Counted from the stretch's first letter, positions 1 through 8,623 are shown. The stretch: 57,359 nucleotides of DNA from Rhodococcus sp. Leaf278 (GCF_001426085.1 NZ_LMRR01000016.1:1-57359), one strand, 5' to 3'. Notes: generated by a model not told the origin, from the sequence alone. Numbers and translations are program-made.

Positions 1-149
1 CCCACAGACATGTCGGCACCGTCGGCGATGTCCTCGATCCGCACCGACGCGAACGGACCGTTCGCGAGCAACTCCTCCGCTGCGTCGATCAACGTCGCAC
101 GCGTACGCATACGACGCCGCTCACCGCGCTGGGCGGCATCCGTAACCAT
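1..149 (-). CDS. TetR-family regulator, N-terminal part, cut by the window edge
   Basis: The reading frame begins MVTDAAQRGERRR at position 149 and runs leftwards off the window. It shows the start of a TetR helix-turn-helix domain (ATLIDAAEELLANGPFASV, then IEDIADGADMSVG). The gene diverges from the Baeyer-Villiger monooxygenase at 221, with a short palindrome between them, so it probably controls that gene and itself (inferred). The first 98 bases are identical, in inverted orientation, to 56623-56720 and 56797-56894 near the other end. This copy keeps 17 bases that are missing from the damaged copy at 56587. The ligand-binding half is not in the window. Confidence 0.85.
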   Translation of the reverse strand, partial: MVTDAAQRGERRRMRTRATLIDAAEELLANGPFASVRIEDIADGADMSV

Positions 150-162
150 GTTTGAAGTATGA

Positions 163-175
163 TTCATAAAATGAA
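163..175. promoter_or_regulatory. Candidate TetR operator TTCAT-N3-ATGAA
   Basis: TTCATAAAATGAA has perfect 5-bp arms and lies between the divergent TetR gene (start 149) and the monooxygenase (start 221). The same element is kept in the inverted copy at 56563-56575. Its position suits an autoregulatory operator; binding is inferred. Confidence 0.5.
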
Positions 176-220
176 CGAATGTCAACGATGAGTAGACTGT
201 GGCCGGAGGGGATCGACAAA

Positions 221-1711
221 ATGCACATCCACACAGTTGTAGTGATCGGTAGTGGGTTCGGAGGCCAATGTGCGGCGAAGGCGCTGCTGGCTCGGGGGAT
301 CGACGACCTCGTCATTCTCGAGCGAAGGCCCTTTCTCGGCGGCACGTGGAAGCAAAACCGATACCCGGGCGCGGCCGTCGACGTTCAGAGTCCGCTGTAC
401 TCGATCGCGTCCGAACCGTTCGAGTGGTCGCGCATGTTCGCCGAGCGTGAGGAGCTCGAGCGTTACACCCAGCACGTCCTCGAATCCAACGGCCTACCGC
501 AGCGCACGCACGCCGATACCGATGTGCAGAAGATCCAGTGGGTCGGCGATCACTGGCTGATCACCACCTCCCGAGGAAACTACGCTGCCCAGTTCGTCGT
601 GAACGCGTCCGGCCCGCTCAGCACGCCGGTCGTTCCGCCGTTTCCCGGGCGAGATTCATTCCGTGGCAAACAGTTTCACACCAACGATTGGGACACCGAG
701 TACGACCACTCAGGTAAACGGGTAGCTATCGTCGGCAGTGGGGCCAGCGCGGCCCAGATCGTTCCCACGATTCAACCCGACGTGGAGACGTTGCATGTCT
801 TCCAGCGCACCCCGCACTGGGTGATGCCGCGCCACGATTACGAGTTCACGCCATTGCAGCGCAAACTCATGATGATCGAACCGATCCGCCGCCTCGTTCG
901 TGCAGGCCTCTACTGGAGCCTCGAGACGCGAATTCTCGCATTCAAGTATTGGCCGGCGGCGCTGAAGGCCGTCGGGCAGCGAAGCGCTGTCAAGCACCTC
1001 GCGGCGCAGGTTCCCGATGCCGATCTTCGGGCAAAGCTGACCCCGGACTACATCCTCGGGTGTAAGCGCATAATCGTGTCCAACAAGCTGTATCCCGCTC
1101 TGGCGCAACCGAACGTCACATTGCACGACAAGGGCGACGGCATCTCGGAAATCACCGAAACCGGAATCCTCACGACCTCGGGCGAGCGCGTCGACGTCGA
1201 CCTTCTGGTGTGGTCGACCGGATACGACGCCACCGACGGGGTCATTTCCTACCCCGTCATCGGTCGCGACGGCACGGTTCTGTCGGACGTGTGGTCACCG
1301 TATCCGCGTGCATACCTGGGTACGACGATTCCGAAATTCCCGAACCTGTTCGTCGTCACGGGGCCGAACACCGGAATCGGGCACACGTCGGCCATCTTCC
1401 TCATCGAGGCGCAGATGGAATACATATGGCGCGCAGTCGAGTCCGTACGCAGCGTCGGGGCATCGGCGATCGAGGTCACCGAATCTGCCGAACGGGTCTA
1501 CACGGACAAGATCCACCACGAGATGGAGGGTACGGTCTGGAAGATCGGCGGCTGCAACAGTTGGTACCAGTCCAAGTCCGGTCACGTCGTCGCCATGTTC
1601 CCCGGCTTCAGCTTCACGTTCCGCCGGTGGGCCAAGCGTTTCAAGCCCCAGGATCATCAACTTCACCATTCGTCGACCGAGGCGATCACGAAGGACGAGA
1701 TATCGGCGTGA
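221..1711 (+). CDS. Flavin-containing Baeyer-Villiger-type monooxygenase
   Basis: The product has about 496 residues, the usual length for the family. An N-terminal FAD-binding Rossmann motif (VVVIGSGFGG, residues about 6-15) is followed by a Baeyer-Villiger fingerprint (FRGKQFHTNDWD, about 146-157) and a second NADPH-type dinucleotide motif (VAIVGSGASAAQ, about 168-179). Such enzymes insert oxygen next to a ketone using NADPH and O2, making an ester or lactone. The ATG at 221 is preferred over in-frame starts at 179 and 188 because GGAGGGG lies 11-17 bases upstream of it. The stop overlaps the start of the next (broken) dehydrogenase gene, suggesting an alcohol dehydrogenase plus ketone monooxygenase pair. 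Substrate unknown. Confidence 0.9.
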   Translation: MHIHTVVVIGSGFGGQCAAKALLARGIDDLVILERRPFLGGTWKQNRYPGAAVDVQSPLYSIASEPFEWSRMFAEREELERYTQHVLESNGLPQRTHADTDVQKIQWVGDHWLITTSRGNYAAQFVVNASGPLSTPVVPPFPGRDSFRGKQFHTNDWDTEYDHSGKRVAIVGSGASAAQIVPTIQPDVETLHVFQRTPHWVMPRHDYEFTPLQRKLMMIEPIRRLVRAGLYWSLETRILAFKYWPAALKAVGQRSAVKHLAAQVPDADLRAKLTPDYILGCKRIIVSNKLYPALAQPNVTLHDKGDGISEITETGILTTSGERVDVDLLVWSTGYDATDGVISYPVIGRDGTVLSDVWSPYPRAYLGTTIPKFPNLFVVTGPNTGIGHTSAIFLIEAQMEYIWRAVESVRSVGASAIEVTESAERVYTDKIHHEMEGTVWKIGGCNSWYQSKSGHVVAMFPGFSFTFRRWAKRFKPQDHQLHHSSTEAITKDEISA

Positions 1712-2551
1712 AAGATTTCTCGGGCCGGGTCGCGCTGATTACCGGAGCGGCAGGCGGTATCGGTTCCGCCGTGGCGACCGCACTGCATCGACGCGGTGCG
1801 TTGATCGTTCTGGTCGATCTCGAGTCGTCCGATGTGGATTCGATCGCGCGCGGTCTGGGAGTAAATCGCGTCGTCGTTGCCCATGCCGACGTCACTCGAC
1901 GGGAACAGTTGGGTGCTGCGGTCGACGCGGCGATCTTCACCTTCGGGCGGCTCGACGTCGCGTTCGCCAATGCCGGATCTACAGTGGTTCAACGGCGTCG
2001 ACCGTCCAATCGGCGGCTGACGGGATTTTCGAGAAGGTGATCGGCGTCAACGTGGTCGGCGTGTGGAACACCGTTCGAGCTGCGTTGCCGCAATCGTCGA
2101 ATCGGGTGGCTACGTGTTGTCGACGTCTTCTACCTATGCCTACCTCAACGGACTCGCCAATGCTCCGTATGCGGCTTCGAAGGCCGCTGTCGAGCAGCTC
2201 GGTCGGGCTCTGCGGCTCGAATTCTCGGGCACGGGCGCGACCGCTGGTGGTCACTATCCCGGATGGGTGACGACGCCCATCGTGAAGGTCGACTTCGGCG
2301 GTGACGAGATCGCGACCGCGCTTGTCGTCAAAGGGTTTCCGGCATTGTTGCGTCGCCCGATCTCGCCGAGCACGTTGGCCCGCGGTGTCGTGCTGGGGAT
2401 CGAACGACGCGTACCTCGTATTCAGTTGCCCGAGCGCTGGATCCCGATGTCGGTGTTGCGTGGCGTGATCAACCCGATCTACGACGCAATCCTGGAGCTT
2501 GACATGCAAGTACATGCTTTGACGGCGCAGCTGGACGCCTGTACGCCGTGA
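1708..2551 (+). pseudogene. Short-chain dehydrogenase/reductase with two frameshifts
   Basis: From the GTG at 1708, which overlaps the monooxygenase stop, the frame reads an NAD(P) motif (LITGAAGGIGSA) and FANAG. It then must shift frame near 1976, where one A appears missing, to read YSGSTASTVQSAADGIFEK and NVVGVWNTVRAALP. A second shift near 2090, where one G appears missing, gives AIVESGGYVLSTSS and the active-site stretch YAASKAAVEQ. With both bases restored the gene would be a normal SDR of about 281 residues ending at 2551. Either it is a recent pseudogene or the sequence has two single-base errors. The remaining domain looks well conserved, which favours a recent event or error. Confidence 0.8.
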
Positions 2552-3198
2552 CGGAGATCGCGAGCCCGGGTCGGGCCTACGGCGGCGAGAGTGCAGCCGA
2601 CCGTGACGACCGACGGCGCAGGCAGCTGCTCGATGCCGGACTGTGGGTGTTCGGCAGTGTCGGTTACCGCGCGGCCACGGTCCGCGGACTGTGCCGAGAG
2701 GCCAAGGTGGCAGATCGGCACTTCTATCGGCCTTTCGACAAGACCGTGGACCTACTGCTCGCCGTGTATCAGGAATGTATTGCACGCCTGAACGATTCGA
2801 TACTCGGGGCCGATGCCGGAGGCGCACCGAACAGTGATGTACACGCCGTGGCCAGGCAGGTCCTCGGGCCGTTCTTCCACCAGATCGAGGATTCGCACCT
2901 GGCCAGGGTCTGGTGGCTGGAAGTGCTCGGGGTCAGCCCGCGCGTCGAACAGACTTATCTTTCGGTGATGCAGCAGTTCGGTGCGCTCCTGCTCGGCTAC
3001 CTGACCACGTTCGCAGGTCCGATTCCACCGAGGTCGGACCTCGATGTCGACCTACTCGCCACCGCGGCAGTCGGGGGCATCAGCCATACGGCCCTGACCT
3101 GGTACCTCAGTGACTATGCCACACAACGACATATCGTCGTCGGTACCTTCTCGACGATGTTGGGCAACATCGTCGAACCGCTGCAGAGCCAGGGCTGA
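2548..3198 (+). CDS. TetR-family transcriptional regulator
   Basis: The 216-residue protein has an N-terminal helix-turn-helix (RRQLLDAGLWVFGSVGYRAA, then VRGLCREAKVADRHFYRPF, with HFYRPF in place of the usual LYYHF) and a helical ligand-binding part without a recognisable substrate signature. The GTG start at 2548 overlaps the stop of the dehydrogenase remnant, so the three genes 221-3198 look like one operon. It is a plausible local regulator of the oxidation genes, but no cognate palindrome was seen directly upstream. Confidence 0.85.
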   Translation: MTEIASPGRAYGGESAADRDDRRRRQLLDAGLWVFGSVGYRAATVRGLCREAKVADRHFYRPFDKTVDLLLAVYQECIARLNDSILGADAGGAPNSDVHAVARQVLGPFFHQIEDSHLARVWWLEVLGVSPRVEQTYLSVMQQFGALLLGYLTTFAGPIPPRSDLDVDLLATAAVGGISHTALTWYLSDYATQRHIVVGTFSTMLGNIVEPLQSQG

Positions 3199-3736
3199 TC
3201 ACCAGCGGGGGGCAGGTGTACTGGAAGCTCGGCTCGATGCTCTGCATGTACCCGGTGTCGTCGCGGTCGCGAATACTGCAGTCGAGGCACTGCCGATGCA
3301 GCGCCGCGAGCGCATCCTGGTCGATCTCGATACCCAGACCGGGCCCGGTGGGAACGGCCACCGCGCCGTCGACGAAGTTCAACGCTCTCGGCACGACGTC
3401 CTCGTGCTTCCACGGCGAGTGCGTATCGCAGGCATAGGTATGGTTCGGTGTTGCCGCGGCGAGGTGAACCATCGCGGCCAGGCTGATGCCGAGGTGGCTG
3501 TTCGAGTGCATCGACAGTCCGAGCTCGAAAATGTCACAGATTCCGGCGAACAACCGTGAGCGCTGCAGGCCACCCCAGTAGTGGTGATCCGACAACACCA
3601 CCTGCACCGAGTCCTTCGCCACTGCAGGCTTCAGGTGATCGAAGGCCACGACGCACATGGTGGTCGCCAGTCGCATCTTCGCCGCGCGCGCGACCTCGGC
3701 CATTCCGTCGAGTCCGGGTGTCGGGTCTTCGAGGTA
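3199..3736 (-). pseudogene. Enolase-superfamily (glucarate-dehydratase-like) C-terminal fragment
   Basis: Read leftwards from about 3736 the frame gives YLEDPTPGLDGMAEVARAA, then DHHYWGG, GLSMHSNSHLGISLAAMVH, CDTHSPW and GPGLGIEIDQDALA. This is the second half of a glucarate dehydratase / mandelate racemase type barrel, including the His-Ser-Asn catalytic stretch. The N-terminal domain and the first metal ligands are missing upstream of 3736. At the 3' end a run of six G (3207-3212, plus strand) puts the frame into the neighbouring TetR gene. With five G it would end PPRW-stop at 3199, directly after the TetR stop. Deletion plus frameshift make it a relic. Confidence 0.75.
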
Positions 3737-3844
3737 TTACTGTCGTTGAATCTCGACGTCGCCTCGGTCACCAAGGTCGCGTCCATGCTCGAGCGCGCCA
3801 CCGACAAGACGGCATCTACATCACCGGCAGCGGTCGAACAATAA
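3737..3844 (+). other. Possible tail fragment of an unidentified protein
   Basis: On the plus strand, just beyond the point where the enolase fragment ends, the frame reads LLSLNLDVASVTKVASMLER and stops at 3844 after a Ser/Thr/Ala-rich end. The composition looks like a real amphipathic C-terminus rather than a shadow frame, and it abuts the deletion point. It may be the 3' end of another gene fused here by rearrangement. The family was not recognised; this is a weak call. Confidence 0.2.
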
Positions 3845-3935
3845 ACCACACGCTTTACACGCGACCCTTCCGAATTCCGTTCCACGCCGGCACCGCTGAC
3901 TGTTGTCAACGACACGCCAACAAAGAGGTATACCG

Positions 3936-4070
3936 ATGACCACCACGAACCCCACCACCCGGACGTCAACGATTGAACCTGTCGGTGCCGAACTCGTCCG
4001 AATGCTCTCGGCCCTCTTCGCGCCCTGTGTACGCCCTGTCGGGCAAGACGTGCCGTCGAGCAGGACTGCA
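3936..4070 (+). pseudogene. Short N-terminal gene remnant, family unknown
   Basis: An ATG at 3936 follows an AAAGAGG ribosome-binding site (3922-3928) and starts MTTTNPTTRTSTIEPVGAEL, then VRMLSALFAPC. This looks like a genuine protein start, but the frame then runs into the 3' end of the convergent GMC oxidoreductase gene with no recognisable domain. It is probably the 5' stump of a deleted gene. Together with 3199-3844 it makes 3.2-4.07 kb a patch of gene debris. Confidence 0.3.
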
Positions 4071-4072
4071 GC

Positions 4073-5704
4073 TCAACGCTTCTCGCGCAGCACGGCCTCG
4101 ATGTTGCGCTCGGCGAGTGCACTGATCGTCAGCGACGGGTTCGCGAGGCCGGTACTTCCCGGAACCAGTGCTCCGTCGACGACATACAGTCCCGAGTAGC
4201 CGTGCACCCTTCCCCAGTTGTCCGTCGCCTTACCCAGTACGGCACCGCCCAGTGGATGAGCGGTGAACGTGGCGTTGACGTCGGCCACCCGCAGCGGTGG
4301 ATAGCCGGTCCCGATACCTGATCGCTCGGCAATCTTGCTGTGAACGGCGCGAAGGGACTCTTCGACGTACTGGTTCCCTCGCTCGGGCCAGGCAAGGCCT
4401 ACCGAGTCGGTTGCTTTGTCGTAGAGGAAGTTTCCGCGTGTGGGGTCGAGTACCATTCCGAGAGAACCGATGAGTGCCAGATCGATGGGGTTGCCCGGTA
4501 CGAACCAATTCGTCAAGCTGAGCGGGGTATCAGACTCATCGATGATGCGGGACGCCGACGGTGAGCCCTGAATGCCACCGATACCCTCGGGGCTCATTCC
4601 GCGGACCAATGCAGCGTCGCCGTTGTTACCCCAGCCCTGTCCTATGTGCTCGTTGAGCTGCGGCAACAGGCCCGTTTCTCGAGACTTCACCAGAAGCTGC
4701 GACGTGCCCATCGATCCGGCTCCGAGGAACAGGCGGTCGCAGGTGACGGTCCGTTGCGAGATTACCGACGCGGTCGGGTCCAGGATGGACACGGTCAGGG
4801 CGTATCGCCCGTTCGTCTCCTGAGTCACGGAAGTGACCTCGTGGCGCGGGTGTATGGCGCACCGACCGGTCGCTTCCGCAGCCGCCAGATAGTTCTGTGT
4901 CAGGTCGAATTTGGCGCCGTTGGAGTTTCCGAGGTTGGATTCGCCCATGATTGCCGACGGTCGCGACCGTCCCGCGAGTTCGGCGCGCACGATGTCCCAG
5001 TTCCAGATCCCGTCGACGGGGGACGGCGTGTATCCAGCGCGGCGGACCTGCGCATCCCAGATGCGCGAATGTGTGAACGGTGCAGAGGCATAGATGTCGG
5101 CCGGCATGGGGGAGAGGCGGAGTTCGCGTCGTACACGTGGGTAGTAGATCGACGTCAATTCGTCGTACGAGACGGTGGAGCCGAAGACCGCGTCGAAGTA
5201 TCGGCGCTCCGGCGCAATCATGACTCCTGTGAACACAAGCGAACCGCCGCCTACCGCGGCGGCGCGCCACACGCTGAGAGTTCCGTGATCGGTCACCTCG
5301 AAGATGCCGCCGAACGAGTCTGTGGGAACCATCGGAAGTCCCGTGAGTGGCACCACACCTCCACGCCGCCAGAAAGCGCGCCCGTCGGGAGCGAAGTCGT
5401 TGGCGAAGATTTGGCGGAATGGGTCACGGGGCCAACGAGAACCGCGTTCGAGCACGGTGACGGACACACCAGCCTCGGCGAGTCGTCGGGAAGTGATCGC
5501 TGCTCCGAAACCGGATCCGACGACGATGGCTTCGCTGTGGTCTGGTGCGGGTTCGACCGGCGCGTAGATTTCCGGCACGAACTGTCGGTAAGCCGGATCC
5601 AGTAGAGGTGCTGCGGAGGCTGCGCGGTGTGCGCCGCCACCGAGCAAAGTCGCAGCAGCCACAGTTCCAGTTGCACGCACGAAAGTACGACGATTGAAGT
5701 TCAC
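4073..5704 (-). CDS. GMC oxidoreductase, cholesterol-oxidase-like, Tat-exported
   Basis: The 543-residue protein starts with a twin-arginine signal (NRRTFVRATG, residues 4-13, then a hydrophobic Ala/Gly stretch and an AxA site near residue 32), so it is probably exported folded with FAD. The FAD motif VVGSGFGAA is at about 61-69. The C-terminal part carries HPLGGAVLGKATD and, later, GLANPSLTISALAERN, matching the catalytic His and Asn regions of class I cholesterol oxidases. By eye, the family's isomerisation base (Glu in AEIAPMP) falls on a Thr (LTNWFVP). It may therefore oxidise a 3-hydroxysteroid or other secondary alcohol without the second isomerase step. Substrate is inferred from family only. 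Confidence 0.85.
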   Translation of the reverse strand: MNFNRRTFVRATGTVAAATLLGGGAHRAASAAPLLDPAYRQFVPEIYAPVEPAPDHSEAIVVGSGFGAAITSRRLAEAGVSVTVLERGSRWPRDPFRQIFANDFAPDGRAFWRRGGVVPLTGLPMVPTDSFGGIFEVTDHGTLSVWRAAAVGGGSLVFTGVMIAPERRYFDAVFGSTVSYDELTSIYYPRVRRELRLSPMPADIYASAPFTHSRIWDAQVRRAGYTPSPVDGIWNWDIVRAELAGRSRPSAIMGESNLGNSNGAKFDLTQNYLAAAEATGRCAIHPRHEVTSVTQETNGRYALTVSILDPTASVISQRTVTCDRLFLGAGSMGTSQLLVKSRETGLLPQLNEHIGQGWGNNGDAALVRGMSPEGIGGIQGSPSASRIIDESDTPLSLTNWFVPGNPIDLALIGSLGMVLDPTRGNFLYDKATDSVGLAWPERGNQYVEESLRAVHSKIAERSGIGTGYPPLRVADVNATFTAHPLGGAVLGKATDNWGRVHGYSGLYVVDGALVPGSTGLANPSLTISALAERNIEAVLREKR

Positions 5705-5779
5705 GTGTCACCCTTAACCCGACAATCGAAGTCGAACGCGGGAGCGACGACAGGTTTCAGCATGGGTTACCGGTAGGTA

Positions 5780-5794
5780 GGAATCTAGAATTCC
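5780..5794. promoter_or_regulatory. Candidate operator GGAAT-N5-ATTCC
   Basis: GGAATCTAGAATTCC, with perfect 5-bp arms, lies about 75 bases upstream of the GMC oxidoreductase start and just before the decayed TetR gene. It could be the old operator of that regulator; this is inference from position and symmetry. Confidence 0.35.
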
Positions 5795-5859
5795 CATCAT
5801 TTTGCGGGCATGGTCACCATCGAGAATGTATGTGGTGTGCGTCATGGGCGATGGCGGAC

Positions 5860-6351
5860 CGCTTCGGACTCCGGCGAATGCTCGTGCGAGATTTCGAGAC
5901 GACAACAGTCCTGTGACTTCGACCGCCCAGGGGTCAGGAGCGCGTGCTTTCTCCCAAAGGACCAACTACTCGGAATCGTGCTCGAACGACTCACGGGCGA
6001 TCTATTGACGGGTGTGAAAGACACCTTCTGGTCGGTGGACGACCCGGAAGATGCTTTGTTGGGCATCATCCGGCTGCAGATCGACGCTGCGATAAAGACT
6101 CGTGAGTACTTCGGCGGGCACGGCTTGCAGACCGACGTGAGCAAGCGGTGGCAGGAATGGAGCCGCGACTGCGAGGCGCTATGGACCACTGCGGTGACCC
6201 GCGCGATGGAAGCGGAGTACTCGTGTGGTCCGACCTACGCGTCACTACGCGCCTGCTGTTGGGAATGGCGATTTGGGTGTCGCGTTGGTATCGCCCGAGC
6301 GAGGGGTTCACCGCCGAGGAGCTCGCGGATGCCGCCATTCAGTTGATTTAG
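5860..6351 (+). pseudogene. Decayed TetR-family regulator
   Basis: The middle of a TetR protein is readable (PKDQLLGIVLERLTGDLL, then DPEDALLGIIRLQIDAAIK). After a frame change near 6212 the C-terminus follows (LRVTTRLLLGMAIWVSRWYR, then EGFTAEELADAAIQLI, stop 6351). Upstream only a degenerate trace of the helix-turn-helix remains (FETTTV near 5897-5914), with a stop and frame breaks. The tail resembles the KstR2-like group that controls CoA-thioester pathways. It diverges from the GMC oxidase gene, which may therefore have lost its repressor. Confidence 0.7.
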
Positions 6352-6408
6352 TCGCACCTGCCGAAGAATTGACCGTCGTGCCGGTTCGGTAGACTCAATT
6401 GGTCTGAC

Positions 6409-7731
6409 TCACACCCGTGGATCGAGCCCGTACTGATCCGGGACGCCGAGGTTTTCGCGCAGCGTGGCACCTTCGTAGTCATCGTGGTAGATGCCGCGCT
6501 GCTGCAAGATGGGGACGACCTCGTCGACAAAGGTGTCTATCCCGTCCTCGTAGATGTCGATTGCTACCCAGAACCCGTCGGCTGCGCCTACCTCGAACCA
6601 TTTCTGGAGGTGGTCTGCCGTCACCGACGCCGGTCCGATCGGCGTGGGGTGGTAGTCGATGACGCCGTGGGCGAGGATTTCACGGATCGTCCAGCCTTCC
6701 CGTGCGACCTCGAGGGCTCGGGCCGACCGCGGATCGCCCGGGTTTGCGCGGGCGGCGGCGAGTTGGGCCGGCGTGAGTGGCTGATCGATATGGTCGGCGG
6801 TCAGCGAGAGTCCGAGCATGGCACCGAGATACGGGACGCGGCCGGGAAACGACTGTTCGCCGAGTGCGAGGCGGCGGTCGAGCGCGGCACGCTTGGTCGG
6901 GGCGATTGCGGGCATCACTCCGGCGAAGAACTTCACTTCGTCGGGATCGCGGCCTGCCCGTTCTGCTGCGGCGCGGACCGCGTTTCGTTGAGCCCGCGCG
7001 TCTTCGATGGTGAACACTGCCCCGATGACCGCGCTGGCGTAGCGGCCGGCAATTTCGAGTCCGTACTCGCCGCCGCCGGCGGAGACGATGACCGGCTGGC
7101 CTTGTTCGGACGGTGGTATGGCAAGGGGTCCCGTCGAGGCGACGTACTTGCCGGCGAGATTGATCGGCTGGATCTTGTCCGAGTCGACGAATCGGGGGGT
7201 CTCGGTGTCCTTGATCCACGCATCCCGCTGCCAGCTGCCCCACAGTGCTTGGGTGATCTGAATCGTTTCGTGAGCGCGTTGATAGCGTTCGGGCCGCGGG
7301 GCGATCTGTTTGCCGAAGTTCGCTGCCGCGGCCGGATCGCTGGTGGTCACCGCATTCCAGCCGGCTCGCCCATGGCTCATCACATCGAGCGCCTTGAAGG
7401 TGCGAGCGATGTTGAAGGGCTCGTTGAAGGTTGTCGATCCGGTGGCGATCAGGCCGATCCGTTCGGTCTCTCGGGCGATCGCCGCGAGTGTCAGCATCGG
7501 TTCGAGTGTCAGCATCGGTGCCTCGTGATCGTGGCCCTCCCCGATCTGTGCCAAGAAGTCGGGCAGAAACAGGAATGCCACTTTGCCGCGCTCGGCGGCC
7601 TGGGCGTAACGAACCAATGCGTCGAAGTTCGTGTAGTTCGACGGGTCGACACCGGGCGCTCGCCACGCCGTCGGCTGTGTCCCGTACCCGTTGCCGAGTT
7701 GCATTCCAAGGATCATTTTTCGGTCGGTCAT
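6409..7731 (-). CDS. FMN-dependent monooxygenase, NtaA/SnaA/DszA type (LLM class)
   Basis: This 440-residue luciferase-like barrel protein has the family's hallmark stretches (LGMQLGNGYG near the start, LDVMSHGRAGWNAVTTSDP, SAGGGEYGLEIAGRYASAVI). Members use FMNH2 supplied by a separate reductase and O2 to oxygenate sulfur, amine or ketone substrates. The ATG at 7731 is chosen because AAGGAA precedes it; an upstream ATG at 7755 would add 8 residues with no such site. It diverges from a TetR gene with repeated operator-like sites between them. The last 100 residues have a close second copy as a fragment at 53371-53673. Confidence 0.88.
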   Translation of the reverse strand: MTDRKMILGMQLGNGYGTQPTAWRAPGVDPSNYTNFDALVRYAQAAERGKVAFLFLPDFLAQIGEGHDHEAPMLTLEPMLTLAAIARETERIGLIATGSTTFNEPFNIARTFKALDVMSHGRAGWNAVTTSDPAAAANFGKQIAPRPERYQRAHETIQITQALWGSWQRDAWIKDTETPRFVDSDKIQPINLAGKYVASTGPLAIPPSEQGQPVIVSAGGGEYGLEIAGRYASAVIGAVFTIEDARAQRNAVRAAAERAGRDPDEVKFFAGVMPAIAPTKRAALDRRLALGEQSFPGRVPYLGAMLGLSLTADHIDQPLTPAQLAAARANPGDPRSARALEVAREGWTIREILAHGVIDYHPTPIGPASVTADHLQKWFEVGAADGFWVAIDIYEDGIDTFVDEVVPILQQRGIYHDDYEGATLRENLGVPDQYGLDPRV

Positions 7732-7814
7732 GTCGTTCCTTCGTGATAGCGCCAACGCGCGACGAACGGCGTTGTCGGCTGGTGCAACGGTCTGATGAGC
7801 GCGGCTCGGTTATT

Positions 7815-7854
7815 CGGAGGCGCTCTCCATCTATTTAACCGGAGATGCTTTCCA
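7815..7854. promoter_or_regulatory. Pair of operator-like repeats between monooxygenase and TetR gene
   Basis: CGGAGGCGCTCTCCA (7815-7829) and CGGAGATGCTTTCCA (7840-7854) are two copies, 25 bp apart, of an element with GGAG/CTCC-like arms. They sit between the divergent genes starting at 7731 and 7922. The arrangement fits two TetR dimers on one face of the DNA; inferred. Confidence 0.45.
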
Positions 7855-7921
7855 CTTGCAATCCGGGTAGCATTTCGGCAGCGGAGAAGGCTTCCGCTCG
7901 ACTGGGATGGGAGGACTGACA

Positions 7922-8512
7922 GTGGCTGAATCTGCACCGGTGGCGCGCAAGCTCAGAGCAGACGCGTCGAGAAATCGTGCTCGCATCCTTGAGATCGCCG
8001 AGTCGGTGTTCGCGCGAGAAGGCGTCGAGGGCTCGATGGACGCTATCGCCAAGGAAGCGGGTGTCGGCCCCGGCACTCTCTACCGTCACTTTCCGACGCG
8101 AGATGCGTTGCTGGCCGAACTGCTGAGCACACGGGACCACGCGCTCCGGGCGAGCCTCGATGCAATCGAGGCGCAGGGGGGCGATTCAGCGGAAGCGCTG
8201 GAAGGGTGGTTGGCAGCGGTGAGTGAGTGGGCTTCGGCCTTCGAGGGGCTTCCCGAACCTCTGCGAGAGGCGTTGAAAGAGGAGACGTCGCCGCTCGCGC
8301 TGACGTGTGGTGGGCTGATCGACACGACCGAATCGTTTCTTGCCTCGGCGCAGCGTGATGGCCTCGCGCGAGAAGATGTCGGCGGACGTGAACTTTTTCT
8401 GTCGGTGCTGGCGTCCGTGTGGATCAGTAGCGCAAGGTTGGCCGATTCGTCGTCGGCACCAGCACTCCGGTCCCTGATCAAGTCGGGTTGGGCGGCCGAA
8501 CACGCGCGATAG
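7922..8512 (+). CDS. TetR-family transcriptional regulator
   Basis: This 196-residue protein has a typical N-terminal helix-turn-helix (RARILEIAESVFAREGVEGS, AIAKEAGVGPGTLYRHFPTR) and the C-terminal fold of the SBP56/AcrR-like actinobacterial group. The GTG at 7922 is chosen over an ATG at 7907 because GGAGG (7910-7914) sits at proper distance. Divergence from the flavin monooxygenase and the repeat pair between them make it the likely repressor of that gene. A strong hairpin overlaps its stop codon. Confidence 0.88.
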   Translation: MAESAPVARKLRADASRNRARILEIAESVFAREGVEGSMDAIAKEAGVGPGTLYRHFPTRDALLAELLSTRDHALRASLDAIEAQGGDSAEALEGWLAAVSEWASAFEGLPEPLREALKEETSPLALTCGGLIDTTESFLASAQRDGLAREDVGGRELFLSVLASVWISSARLADSSSAPALRSLIKSGWAAEHAR

Positions 8513-8530
8513 CGGTCGTGTTCGGCCGCC
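8491..8530. terminator. Strong hairpin at the end of the TetR gene
   Basis: A perfect 14-bp stem (GGCGGCCGAACACG at 8491-8504 with its complement at 8517-8530) and a 12-base loop overlap the TetR stop at 8512. There is no clear U-run. It can serve both this gene and the convergent nitroreductase gene. Confidence 0.6.
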
Positions 8531-8623
8531 AGGGCATGTCCACAGACAGGCTCGACTACACGTTGCTCGACTCGGCAACGCCTGCGCGCATACCCGACCG
8601 GACGTGTCGATCACGCCTGTGGT

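Noticed and set aside
3107..3198. Extension of the enolase-family fragment into the TetR gene
   Set aside because: The extra residues come from a frameshift at the six-G run; the natural end is at 3199, next to the TetR stop.
6484..7746. Long open frame on the plus strand opposite the flavin monooxygenase
   Set aside because: It is a GC-skew shadow of the real gene, with no recognisable domain and no ribosome-binding site.
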